A program made the translations under genes and the position numbers. The notes beneath the pieces are model-generated. The model was not told where the DNA came from. It saw only the letters and a program-made list of their open reading frames with translations, and searched no databases. From Phyllobacterium sp. YR531 (GTDB lineage: Bacteria > Pseudomonadota > Alphaproteobacteria > Rhizobiales > Rhizobiaceae), in contig NZ_AKIZ01000019.1 in assembly GCF_000282595.1 (NCBI RefSeq), forward strand, positions 62,001 through 126,000: 64,000 bases of DNA. The letters run 5' to 3'. Position 1 is the stretch's first letter; each line of letters begins with the position of its first letter. Below are positions 17,278 to 24,960 of the stretch, one piece after another.

Positions 17278-17297
17278 AGTATCACTTTTCAGTATCA
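17278..17297. promoter_or_regulatory. Direct repeats upstream of hicA, candidate HicB operator
   Basis: Two identical heptamers AGTATCA at 17278-17284 and 17291-17297, period 13, lie within 25 bases of the hicA ATG in an AT-rich stretch. Their position suits autorepression by HicB. This is inferred from repetition and location. Confidence 0.4.
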
Positions 17298-17322
17298 ATA
17301 AAATAGTGTGTTATTGGAAAAT

Positions 17323-17961
17323 TCAGATTGAAATTGTCCCGTCTTCGATTGCCCCTGCCATGGTTTCGACGGCGACGGCCAGCTTTTCGTCGATAATATG
17401 CAGATACTCGGTCCAATCGCCCAGATGCTGAAGTTCCTCTGCACCATCGGAAATACCGCGCAGGCCAATCAACGGGAGATTAAAGCGGTGGCAGGCGCGC
17501 AATATGGAAAAGGTTTCCATTTCGACCATATCTGCATCAACAAGATCGTAGGCTTTGCCGGAAACGATATTGGCCCCGCTGGAAAGCGTCGCTTCCTTGA
17601 TGCCGGGAATGCGATAATCAAGAGGCAGCTTTACCGGCAGATCAAGAAATGGCGTAGCGCCCTTGGTGAAGCCGAGCGGCGACGCATCCATATCCCGATA
17701 GGATACGCTGGTCGCCTGATAGATTTCGGTCTGCTCGAGAATGCGTGAACCTGCCGAACCGAGCGATACCACCAGATCAGGCAAGGCGGACATTGCGCCA
17801 AGATGCGCCAGAACGGATGAGACGCTTACCGCGGACTCCACGGGGCCTACCCCGGTAATCAGCGGCGTAAAAAGCCGTTGCAGATGGTGGCCATATTCAG
17901 CAGTTGCGGCCATGGCAAACAGTACGCGTTTTCCGGCGATAGGGGTCACATAATCAAACAT
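17323..17961 (-). CDS. mtnN: 5'-methylthioadenosine/S-adenosylhomocysteine nucleosidase
   Basis: A 212-residue nucleosidase of the PNP/UDP phosphorylase superfamily. It shows FAMAATAEYG and ITGVGPVESA near the N-terminus and VEMETFSIL with the ribose-binding Met-Glu pair. RGISDGAEE carries the Asp that protonates the purine. The enzyme cleaves MTA and SAH to adenine and thioribose compounds, feeding methionine salvage. The gene starts one base after the tspO stop, so the two are probably cotranscribed. Confidence 0.88.
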   Translation of the reverse strand: MFDYVTPIAGKRVLFAMAATAEYGHHLQRLFTPLITGVGPVESAVSVSSVLAHLGAMSALPDLVVSLGSAGSRILEQTEIYQATSVSYRDMDASPLGFTKGATPFLDLPVKLPLDYRIPGIKEATLSSGANIVSGKAYDLVDADMVEMETFSILRACHRFNLPLIGLRGISDGAEELQHLGDWTEYLHIIDEKLAVAVETMAGAIEDGTISI

Positions 17962-17962
17962 T

Positions 17963-18421
17963 TCAACCTGCTGGGTTCAGCCAATAAAGCGATGCGTTGA
18001 GCAGGGTCGCGAAGGCTACCCATGCCAGATAGGGAAGGAAAAGTATTGCCGATGTGCGGTCAGCGTTCCAGCTGACTTTGATGAAGCCAATTATTGAGAC
18101 AAGCAGCATCACAATCACGATGAGGGCAAGGCCCATCTGGTGGAATCCGAAGAAGCTTGGCGACCAAAGGAAATTGAGTGCCAGTTGCGCCCACCAGCAC
18201 TGCTGTGAGGATGTCAGGTCACGGTCCCACACGCGCCAGCCCGCCAGAGCTATGAGGACGTAGAGAATTGTCCAGGTAGGTGCGAAAATCCAGTTTGGCG
18301 GATTGAAAGACGGCTTGATGAGGCTGGCGTACCATTCCCCCGGCAGGGTTATATAGCCGATCGCAAGTCCACCACCGACGACCAAAACCAAGAACAGCAA
18401 AAGCACCATGGAGCGGGACAT
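17963..18421 (-). CDS. tspO: TspO/MBR family tryptophan-rich membrane protein
   Basis: A 152-residue protein with five predicted membrane segments and the TspO pattern of aromatic residues: PPNWIFAPTWTILY, GWRVWDRD and LNFLWSPSFFG. TspO proteins bind tetrapyrroles and affect porphyrin efflux and stress responses. The ATG at 18421 has AGGA at proper distance; an ATG three codons earlier is adjacent to the same element and is less likely. It is 1 base from mtnN downstream and about 38 bases from the methyltransferase gene upstream. Confidence 0.9.
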   Translation of the reverse strand: MSRSMVLLLFLVLVVGGGLAIGYITLPGEWYASLIKPSFNPPNWIFAPTWTILYVLIALAGWRVWDRDLTSSQQCWWAQLALNFLWSPSFFGFHQMGLALIVIVMLLVSIIGFIKVSWNADRTSAILFLPYLAWVAFATLLNASLYWLNPAG

Positions 18422-18459
18422 AGGAACCATCCTGTGAATGACTGCCGCTGGTTGTAGCC

Positions 18460-19749
18460 TTATTTTTCCCGCCTGAGAACCGAAATGAAGAAACCATCTG
18501 TCGACGTTGAAAACGGCGAAAGGATTGCCGTGCCGTCTTTGAACAATGGCTTCAGTTCCGCATCTTCCGACACCGACTGTACCCAGATAGGCTCACTGTC
18601 CACCACGGTATATTCCGCGTTTTCAGCCAGAAAGGCGGAGACCTGATGACCATTCTCAGGCGCGAAAAGCGAACAGGTTATATAGACCAGACGCCCTCCC
18701 GGTTTCACATAAGCCTTGGCAGCCTCCAGCACCTGGCGCTGTTCCACTTCGCGGCGCTCCAGCTGCTGTTCGCTCAATCGCCATTTTGCGTCCGGCCTAC
18801 GCCGCCATGTCCCTGATCCGGTGCAGGGAGCATCGACGAGAACCAGATCCATCTGCCCTTCAAACTGGGCAAGATCGCCTATATTGGCATGCGCCTGCGC
18901 ATTGCGCACCCCTGCCCGCTTGAGGCGATCGAAAATCGGTGCCAATCGCGCCCGTTCGGCATCATAAGCGTGAATTTGGCCCTTATTGTTCATCTCTGCC
19001 GCAAGTGCGAGGGTCTTGCCACCGGCTCCGGCACAGTAATCCAGCACCTGCTCGCCCGGTTTGGCGTTGCTGAGCTTGGCTGCAATCTGCGAGCCAAGAT
19101 CCTGCACTTCGAACAATCCGCGCTGGAACGCCGGTTCAGCCTGAACATTCGGATGACGGCCCATAGCGCGCAATGGTGGAACACGAATAGCCGTTTCCAG
19201 CAAAGGTGCAGGGTTTGCTCCAGCACGGGCCAGTTCCTTGAGCACTTTTTCGCGGTCCGCCTTCAAAGTATTCACGCGCAGATCGACGGGCGGGCGGTCG
19301 CTCAATGCTGCGGCTTCTTCAACCCATTTATCGCCGAAGATTGCCTGAAAATGCGGAACACACCATTCGGGCACGTCCGCGCGGATATGGTCGGGTGCAG
19401 CGCTCAGATCGCGCGATTCCCAGATAGTCAGCCGATCAGCATCAAGTGGCTCCGGGGCAAACTTATCGCCTTCGAGTGCGGCGTTGATGTCGGCAATGTT
19501 CAATTCCGCATCGGAAAGCAGAACGCCAAAGGCAATATGGCGCGCCGCATCACTGTCCATACGCCAACCAAGCGACAGTTTCCGGCGTAATGCATCATAG
19601 ACTATATTGCCAATGACAGCACGATCCCCCGCTCCGGCAAAACGATGCGACAGTCCCCAATCCTTCAAGGCATCCGAGGCTGGACGCTTGCGGTTTTCAA
19701 TATCTTCGAGAACTTCGATTGCCGCCTGCAGGCGTCCGCCAAGTCGCAT
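18460..19749 (-). CDS. RsmB-type rRNA (cytosine-C5) methyltransferase
   Basis: A 429-residue NOL1/NOP2/Sun-family methyltransferase. The N-terminal part (ASDALKDWGLSHRF to MDSD) suggests a truncated NusB-like RNA-binding domain. The SAM motif DYCAGAGGKTLALAAEM is followed by LVDAPCTGSGTW (motif IV Cys) and VYITCSLF (motif VI catalytic Cys). The probable substrate is 16S rRNA C967, as for RsmB, but the exact target is uncertain because alphaproteobacteria carry several paralogues. Confidence 0.87.
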   Translation of the reverse strand: MRLGGRLQAAIEVLEDIENRKRPASDALKDWGLSHRFAGAGDRAVIGNIVYDALRRKLSLGWRMDSDAARHIAFGVLLSDAELNIADINAALEGDKFAPEPLDADRLTIWESRDLSAAPDHIRADVPEWCVPHFQAIFGDKWVEEAAALSDRPPVDLRVNTLKADREKVLKELARAGANPAPLLETAIRVPPLRAMGRHPNVQAEPAFQRGLFEVQDLGSQIAAKLSNAKPGEQVLDYCAGAGGKTLALAAEMNNKGQIHAYDAERARLAPIFDRLKRAGVRNAQAHANIGDLAQFEGQMDLVLVDAPCTGSGTWRRRPDAKWRLSEQQLERREVEQRQVLEAAKAYVKPGGRLVYITCSLFAPENGHQVSAFLAENAEYTVVDSEPIWVQSVSEDAELKPLFKDGTAILSPFSTSTDGFFISVLRREK

Positions 19750-19810
19750 AGGAATTCCTTGTATGCCTTAGAGCTCTTCTACTCTTTCACTGTCGCATAC
19801 ATGGCTGCAG

Positions 19811-19844
19811 CAATAAAAGAAAGCCGGGGCTTTCACCCCGGCTT
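19811..19844 (-). terminator. Rho-independent terminator of katA
   Basis: A perfect 9-base GC-rich stem (arms 19821-19829 and 19836-19844) with a 6-base loop, followed on the minus strand by a T-rich tail (TTTCTTTTATT). It starts 25 bases after the katA stop. Confidence 0.85.
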
Positions 19845-19868
19845 GCTAATGTTACGAAGGGAGCGTGC

Positions 19869-21365
19869 CTATTCGGCAGCGACTTCCTTTTCCTCATTGG
19901 AGATTGCATTGGCCTCATAGCCATGCGCTTCCTTCAGAGCCGCACGAATTCCTGCCTCGTAATCTGCATGAACACGTCCGAAATGCACCAGCTGACGCTC
20001 GATGATTTCGCCCGGAACGCCGCCCATTGCCGCGGCAATGTTGGAGAAAAGGCGTGAGCGCTGACCGGCATCGAACAGATTGAACAGGGCGGTCACCTGA
20101 ACATAATCATCATTACCGATGCGATGGTTGAAGCGATCGGCATCGCCTGTCAGCTTGAGCGGCGGCTCCTTCGCCGACGGCTGTTCGACGGCACCGGAGA
20201 AGCTGTTCGGCTCATAATACGCATCGACATTGCCTGTCTTCTGCCCGAAGAAATTCATCTGGCCATCCTTGTGGTAATGATGGACAGGGCATTTGGGCTG
20301 GTTGACGAGAAGCGCTTCATAATGCGTTCCAAGACGATAGCGATGGGCATCCGCATAGGAGAACACACGCGCCTGCAGCATCTTGTCGGGTGAATGACCG
20401 ATGCCCGGAACAACATTGGAGGGCGAGAACGCCGCCTGTTCAATTTCCGCGAAGTAGTTATCGGCGTTGCGGTTCAATTCCATGACGCCGATCTCGATTG
20501 GCGGAAATTCACCGTGCGGCCAGACCTTGGTCAAATCGAACGGGTTATACGAAGTCCGTGTCGCCTGCTCTTCCGTCATGATCTGGACCTGTACTGTCCA
20601 TTTCGGGAATTCGCCGCGCTCAATGCCGCCGAACAGCTCTTCCTGATAGGTTTCGCGTGACTTGCCAATGAGGGTTTCAGCCTCTGCATTGGTGTAGAAC
20701 TTGTGACCCTGCTGGGTCTTGAAGTGGAACTTGACCCAGAAACGCTCACCCGCATCGTTCCAGAAGGAATAGGTGTGCGAGCCATAGCCATTCATATACA
20801 TCGGAGCGACCGGCAGACCGCGATCCGACATGAGAATCGTTACCTGATGAAGGCTTTCCGGCGAAAGCGACCAGAAATCCCACATGGCAGTAGCTGAGCG
20901 CATATTTGTTCGCGGGTGGCGCTTCTGTGTGTGAATGAAGTCAGGGAACTTCAGCGGATCACGAACGAAGAAGACCGGTGTGTTATTGCCGACGAGATCC
21001 CAATTGCCTTCGCTTGTATAGAACTTCAATGCGAAACCGCGCACATCGCGTTCGGCATCTGCTGCACCGAGTTCACCGGCAACTGTCGAGAAGCGCAGAA
21101 GCAATGGTGTTTCAGTGCCAGGCTGCAGTGCCTTCGCCTTGGTATATTGCGAAATATCGCCGGTGATCTTGAGAGTGCCGAATGCACCCCAACCCTTGGC
21201 ATGGACCACGCGCTCAGGAATGCGCTCGCGATTCTGGTGCGCAAGCTTTTCCAGCAGCTGATAATCATCCAGCAAAACCGGGCCGCGTTCGCCTGCCGTT
21301 CTTGAGTTCTGATTGTCTGATACCGGTGCACCGGCAGTCGTCGTCAATATTGGACGGTCAGCCAT
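19869..21365 (-). CDS. katA: Haem catalase
   Basis: A 498-residue monofunctional small-subunit catalase. Catalytic H55 is in [13 protein letters not shown] and N128 in GNNTP. Y337 in [10 protein letters not shown] is the proximal haem ligand. It dismutates hydrogen peroxide. No classic signal peptide is visible, although Brucella catalase has been reported as periplasmic. It is divergent from oxyR with a 137-base intergenic region containing OxyR-like operators, so peroxide induction is expected. Confidence 0.96.
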   Translation of the reverse strand: MADRPILTTTAGAPVSDNQNSRTAGERGPVLLDDYQLLEKLAHQNRERIPERVVHAKGWGAFGTLKITGDISQYTKAKALQPGTETPLLLRFSTVAGELGAADAERDVRGFALKFYTSEGNWDLVGNNTPVFFVRDPLKFPDFIHTQKRHPRTNMRSATAMWDFWSLSPESLHQVTILMSDRGLPVAPMYMNGYGSHTYSFWNDAGERFWVKFHFKTQQGHKFYTNAEAETLIGKSRETYQEELFGGIERGEFPKWTVQVQIMTEEQATRTSYNPFDLTKVWPHGEFPPIEIGVMELNRNADNYFAEIEQAAFSPSNVVPGIGHSPDKMLQARVFSYADAHRYRLGTHYEALLVNQPKCPVHHYHKDGQMNFFGQKTGNVDAYYEPNSFSGAVEQPSAKEPPLKLTGDADRFNHRIGNDDYVQVTALFNLFDAGQRSRLFSNIAAAMGGVPGEIIERQLVHFGRVHADYEAGIRAALKEAHGYEANAISNEEKEVAAE

Positions 21366-21432
21366 GGGGCTTCTCCCTTCATTGTTTCGAGCTCTGAAAT
21401 GGCAGGCGCAGCACTTTGGCTGGCCTCTGCCC

Positions 21433-21469
21433 TTAGAATAGAACTATTCCAATCATAGTTTCCAATTGT
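21433..21469. promoter_or_regulatory. OxyR-like operator in the katA-oxyR intergenic region
   Basis: The sequence follows the four-quarter spacing of OxyR sites: TTAG-N7-CTAT-N7-ATAG-N7-TTGT. The central CTAT-N7-ATAG is exact and the outer quarters are degenerate. It lies 68-104 bases upstream of the katA ATG. OxyR is the adjacent gene, which supports the assignment. Confidence 0.6.
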
Positions 21470-21486
21470 ATTTAGAATTATTATTG

Positions 21487-21501
21487 ATAGGATTTACCTA
21501 T
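21487..21501. promoter_or_regulatory. Second OxyR-type half-site overlapping the oxyR leader
   Basis: ATAG-N7-CTAT, an exact half-operator with LysR T-N11-A symmetry, ends one base before the oxyR ATG at 21503. Binding here would block oxyR translation start and transcription, as expected of autorepression. Confidence 0.5.
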
Positions 21502-21502
21502 C

Positions 21503-22432
21503 ATGTTTTCAGTCCGGCAAATGCGCTATTTCGATATCCTCGCGACCACGTTGCATTTTCGCAAAGCAGCGGAGGTGGCGCGTATTTCCCAGCCCGCACT
21601 TTCGGCCCAGATCGCGGAAATGGAGACCCGGCTTGGAGTAACATTGTTCGAGCGTACGCGGCGCTCGGTTGTGCTGACGGATATGGGGCGGAGGTTGCTT
21701 CCGCGTATTCAAAGCATTCTGGACGAGATTCGCGCATTGGAAGACCTTGCTTCCGAAAAGCGCGGCATCCTGCGTGGCCGCCTGCGTCTTGGCATCATTC
21801 CAACCATAGCACCCTACCTGCTGCCTATGCTCATTCCCGATCTGCACCGGCAATATCCTGACCTGACCATAGAGCTGCGCGAAGCAGTGACCTCCAAACT
21901 GGTGGAAGATTTGCGGCTTGGCGATCTCGACGCGCTGATTGCTGCCCTGCCGATCGACGGGGATGGCACTGCATCCCTGCCACTCTTCCGCGACCGCTTC
22001 CTTATTGCCACATCCAGCAACGACACGGATATACTTTCATCGCCCATGACACAGGAGAATGTTGCGGTGGAACGATTGCTGCTGCTTGAGGAAGGCCACT
22101 GCCTTCGTGATCAGGCACTGGCAGTTTGTACTACCGTCAAACAAAGGCAGCTTGTCAATTACGGCGCAACCAGTCTGGCAACGCTGCTGCAAATGGTCAG
22201 CCACGGCATGGGCCTGACGCTGATTCCGGAAATTGCCGTGCGTACCGAAGCAAGCCGGAACAATGTGCGGATCATATCTTTTGCCGACCCTGAACCCGCG
22301 CGTGAGATCGGGTTGATCTGGCGTAAGCAGAGCAAGCGCCGTGATGACTTTCAAGCCCTTGCGGCCGCAATCAAGGATTGCAGCCGCCGTTTGATGATTT
22401 CCAAGAAAGAATTGTCCGAGCTTGCCGCTTAA
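21503..22432 (+). CDS. oxyR: Peroxide-sensing LysR-type regulator OxyR
   Basis: A 309-residue LysR regulator. The helix-turn-helix lies in residues 1-60 (FRKAAEVARISQPALSAQI). C200 and C209 in EGHCLRDQALAVC match the redox Cys199 and Cys208 of E. coli OxyR, with the diagnostic GHCLRDQ block between them, so a peroxide-formed disulfide is expected. It is divergent from katA. Its stop overlaps by four bases with the stop of the convergent MAPEG gene. Confidence 0.95.
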   Translation: MFSVRQMRYFDILATTLHFRKAAEVARISQPALSAQIAEMETRLGVTLFERTRRSVVLTDMGRRLLPRIQSILDEIRALEDLASEKRGILRGRLRLGIIPTIAPYLLPMLIPDLHRQYPDLTIELREAVTSKLVEDLRLGDLDALIAALPIDGDGTASLPLFRDRFLIATSSNDTDILSSPMTQENVAVERLLLLEEGHCLRDQALAVCTTVKQRQLVNYGATSLATLLQMVSHGMGLTLIPEIAVRTEASRNNVRIISFADPEPAREIGLIWRKQSKRRDDFQALAAAIKDCSRRLMISKKELSELAA

Positions 22433-22854
22433 ACGGCAGGCGGCAGCAGGAGATGCATTGCCAGCATGATCCAGAGAATGCCGTTGAGAATGAAGCCCAG
22501 TGTAAAGATCGGCTGGCGATAACGCAGACGATTGGATGTAACGTGGATAAGTGTATGAGCAAGGCGCGCACCCACGAAGAACCAGGCAATGATCACAGCA
22601 ACATACGATACGCCGTTTACTGCATAGAGCGACAGGCAAACCACGTAGAACAACATGGGCACTTCATACAGATTGTTCAGGTTGCGGATAGTCGTGATGC
22701 TGATTTCCGGTTCATTTGTTGGAATGACAAACTCCTGAATCTTGGCTTGTCCGCTCGTCACAGCCCGCCTGCGCCGAAGAAAGAGCAACAGATAAACGCA
22801 ATAGATCAAGAAGGTCAGCGCAATCATCGGCCAGAAAATTTGAGTTTGTGACAT
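22429..22854 (-). CDS. MAPEG-family membrane protein
   Basis: A 141-residue protein with four hydrophobic segments. The RNLNNLYEVPMLFYVVCL block is the conserved glutathione-site region of MAPEG proteins (membrane-associated proteins in eicosanoid and glutathione metabolism). Bacterial members may act as glutathione transferases or peroxidases. The position next to katA-oxyR is suggestive but not proof of an oxidative-stress role. The gene is convergent with oxyR. Confidence 0.85.
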   Translation of the reverse strand: MSQTQIFWPMIALTFLIYCVYLLLFLRRRRAVTSGQAKIQEFVIPTNEPEISITTIRNLNNLYEVPMLFYVVCLSLYAVNGVSYVAVIIAWFFVGARLAHTLIHVTSNRLRYRQPIFTLGFILNGILWIMLAMHLLLPPAV

Positions 22855-22874
22855 GGTGTTCTCCTGCTGTCCGT

Positions 22875-23801
22875 CTATACGCCCTTTTCAGGCATGCGGA
22901 TCATTTGTAACCCCGATATGGATTTCATTTCCTTAATCAGGTGCTCAATGAATATCTTGGTCTTGCGGGGAAGAAATCTCCTGCTTGCATAGACGACGTG
23001 AATATCCATCGGCGCATAGGCATATTCCGGCATAACACGAATGAGTTTGCCATTATCTATCAGGGATTGAACCAGCGGAAGTTGTACTGCACCAATGCCG
23101 AGCCCAGCACATAATGCATCATTAAGCACGAAAGCATTGTTGGCGAGGAAAATCGACCTGATGGGAGCATGGACAGACCCATCCGGCCCGATCAATGGAA
23201 TGACCTCTCCCCCCGGCGACCATATGAAACGCACATAGCCATGGTGGATGAGTTCACCCGGGTTTGCAGGACTGCCATGAGCGGCAAGATAGTCTGGCGA
23301 AGCGACCAGAATACGCTCGAATGATCCGAGCTTACGCGCAACGAGGTCAGATGAGTGCATGGTCCCAAACCGGATAGCGACATCAACATTGTCCGCGATC
23401 AGATCAGCAATGCGGTCGTCCAGCACCAATTCTGTTCTCAAGTCCAGATGCTGCCGTTGGAAGTCGACGACCATGGCAGCCAGATGCATCTGGCCAAACC
23501 CGACAGGTGCCTGAATGCGCAAACTCCCCTTTAGAACGGTAGAATAGTCGCCAGCGCTTTCTTCCGCCTCATCCACCGCCTGCAATATTTCCTGCGCGTG
23601 GCGGTAGTAAATTTCACCACCTTCGCTCAACACAAGTTGCCGCGTCGAGCGATTGAACAACCGGACATTCAGATGCCGCTCAAGCGCAGCAATCTGCTGG
23701 CTGACCGCAGGTTGTGTCAGACCGAGCTCCCGTGCAGCGGCTGACAATGTGCCAAGGTCCGCCACCCGCACAAAAGTTTTCATCGCCGACAAGCGATCCA
23801 T
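22875..23801 (-). CDS. LysR-family transcriptional regulator
   Basis: A 308-residue LysR regulator of the DsdC/YhaJ-like general type. The N-terminal helix-turn-helix reads GTLSAAARELGLTQPAVSQQI, followed by a type 2 periplasmic-fold effector domain with VDVAIRFGTM. It is divergent from the reductase gene at 23905 across a 103-base gap, the usual arrangement for a LysR gene and its target. The effector is unknown. Confidence 0.9.
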   Translation of the reverse strand: MDRLSAMKTFVRVADLGTLSAAARELGLTQPAVSQQIAALERHLNVRLFNRSTRQLVLSEGGEIYYRHAQEILQAVDEAEESAGDYSTVLKGSLRIQAPVGFGQMHLAAMVVDFQRQHLDLRTELVLDDRIADLIADNVDVAIRFGTMHSSDLVARKLGSFERILVASPDYLAAHGSPANPGELIHHGYVRFIWSPGGEVIPLIGPDGSVHAPIRSIFLANNAFVLNDALCAGLGIGAVQLPLVQSLIDNGKLIRVMPEYAYAPMDIHVVYASRRFLPRKTKIFIEHLIKEMKSISGLQMIRMPEKGV

Positions 23802-23904
23802 AAACCAACCTCAAAGTTTCTCTTATAAATCCTATCACATTGGGCCATCTACGCAAAGGTAAGCGAATAAGCGATATCCGTTTCCGAAGAACGGAGTTTT
23901 CAAA

Positions 23905-24960
23905 ATGAGATCGAACAAAAAGGCTGTAGTGGTTGGTGCCAATGGCATTATTGGCGGCAATCTGATTGCGCATCTGGTGGAGCTTGGAGATTGGGATATT
24001 GTCGGATTATCCCGCAGCGGCGGTTATTCGAAAGGCAGGCTCAAACATATTGTCGTTGATCTGCTTGATGCGGCAGACGCCAAAGCGAAGCTAGCGAGTC
24101 TGACTGATGTGACGCACATATTTTATGCGGCGTATCAGGATCGCCCAAGCTGGGCGGAACTTGTCGCGCCAAATCTGGCAATGCTGGTCAATGTTGTGAA
24201 CGCCATAGAGCCCATTGCTCCGAACCTCGAACATATCAGCCTGATGCAAGGCTATAAGGTTTATGGCGCACATCTTGGTCCGTTCAAGACACCGGCGCGC
24301 GAGACTGACGCCAATCACATGCCACCGGAATTCAATATTGATCAGCAGGATTTTCTCGAGGCTCTGCAAAAGGGCAAGGCATGGACCTGGTCTGCCTTGC
24401 GGCCTTCAGTCGTCATAGGATTTGCCTTGGGCAATCCTATGAATCTTGCATCGGTCATTGCGGTCTATGCGTCAATGTCAAAGGAACTTGGAATTCCGTT
24501 GCGGTTTCCGGGAAAGCCGGGCGCTTACAATAGCCTGCTGGAAATGACAGACGCGGGACTATTGGCACGTGCAACTATCTTCATCGCCACCAATCCGCAA
24601 TGCGGCAATCAAGCTTTCAACATCAACAATGGCGATCTTTTCCGCTGGAGTGAGCTATGGCCCAAGATCGCAGAATATTTCCGGCTGGATGTTGCGCCAC
24701 CCCTGCCTATGTCGCTCAATGTGATCATGGCTGACAAGGAAAAACTATGGGACAGGATGGTCAAGAAGCACAGCTTGCTGCCAACGCCATATTCCGACGT
24801 TTCAGCATGGGGCTTTGGCGATTTCGTCTTCGGCTGGGACTATGATTTTTTTGCCGATGGCACGAAGCTGCGGCGTGCCGGTTTTCACGACTATATCGAT
24901 ACGGAAGCGATGTTTCTGCGTGTCTTCGATGATCTGAAGACACGCAAGATTATTCCCTAG
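23905..24960 (+). CDS. NAD(P)-dependent reductase, PRISE-like short-chain dehydrogenase
   Basis: A 351-residue extended SDR. The Rossmann motif GANGIIGGN is near residues 12-20. MQGYKVYGAHLGPFKTPARE resembles the TGxKHYxGP block of PRISE enzymes (progesterone 5-beta-reductase/iridoid synthase-like enone reductases), with Lys and Tyr retained. LRPSVVIGFALGN follows. Bacterial members reduce activated C=C bonds. A CGGAG ribosome site precedes the ATG. It probably belongs to the regulon of the divergent LysR gene. Its stop overlaps that of the convergent MscS gene (CTAG). Confidence 0.82.
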   Translation: MRSNKKAVVVGANGIIGGNLIAHLVELGDWDIVGLSRSGGYSKGRLKHIVVDLLDAADAKAKLASLTDVTHIFYAAYQDRPSWAELVAPNLAMLVNVVNAIEPIAPNLEHISLMQGYKVYGAHLGPFKTPARETDANHMPPEFNIDQQDFLEALQKGKAWTWSALRPSVVIGFALGNPMNLASVIAVYASMSKELGIPLRFPGKPGAYNSLLEMTDAGLLARATIFIATNPQCGNQAFNINNGDLFRWSELWPKIAEYFRLDVAPPLPMSLNVIMADKEKLWDRMVKKHSLLPTPYSDVSAWGFGDFVFGWDYDFFADGTKLRRAGFHDYIDTEAMFLRVFDDLKTRKIIP

